Source: Planctomycetaceae bacterium
GTDB taxonomy: Bacteria > Planctomycetota > Planctomycetia > Pirellulales > Pirellulaceae
NCBI GenBank assembly: GCA_012965455.1
Contig: DTSG01000052.1
Location: 1 to 5,532, forward strand
Reading direction: 5' to 3'
Length of the DNA stretch: 5,532 nt
The notes beneath the pieces are model-generated. The model did no database searches, was not told the origin of the DNA, and saw nothing but the letters and a program-made list of their open reading frames with translations. A program made the position numbers and the translations under genes. Below, piece after piece: positions 5,516 through 5,532 of this stretch; the first letter of the stretch is position 1; each line of letters begins with the position of its first letter.

Positions 5516-5532
5516 TATAGTGTCATACTCAA

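Overview
The window looks like a piece of a planctomycete chromosome, most likely of the Pirellula/Rhodopirellula type. This is an inference from gene content: a CxxC/CxxC ribbon opening of the 'MAI-V-C--C---F' kind fused to membrane helices, a tandem-ACT protein, an acidic repeat fused to membrane helices, weak or absent Shine-Dalgarno sites, and moderate GC. There is no sign of an insertion sequence, phage gene, CRISPR array or other acquired element.

Layout. At the left edge lies a small + strand gene for a degenerate, stand-alone response-regulator receiver domain (to 398). It converges on a block of four genes on the - strand. Read in transcription order (right to left) these are a tandem ACT-domain protein (3821-3315), an acidic-repeat membrane protein (3210-2551), a zinc-ribbon membrane protein (2410-1706) and a SAMHD1/dGTPase-like HD phosphohydrolase (about 1709-411). 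The last two genes overlap by an ATGA start/stop junction. A very good sigma70-type promoter lies in front of the ACT gene. Facing the other way across the same short intergenic region is a YbgC/4HBT-type acyl-CoA thioesterase (3936-4364), whose 3' end overlaps by 11 bp a convergent, unrecognised 190-residue gene (4926-4354).

The right end (4927-5532) has no convincing protein gene. It holds an initiator tRNA-fMet on the - strand with a consensus -10 box, a strong bidirectional hairpin terminator, a possible small-RNA promoter pointing at that terminator, and a possible promoter leading out of the window.

How the parts may work together. The four-gene block combines a small-ligand-binding fold (ACT), two membrane proteins with large cytosolic or acidic heads, and a probable nucleotide phosphohydrolase. 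Only the HD/zinc-ribbon pair is tightly linked; the other gaps are 104 and 140 bp, so a single operon is an inference. Most of the window reads as ordinary core genome. The features I find most worth checking are the non-canonical anticodon stem of the initiator tRNA, the 33-bp acidic repeat, and the possible small RNA.
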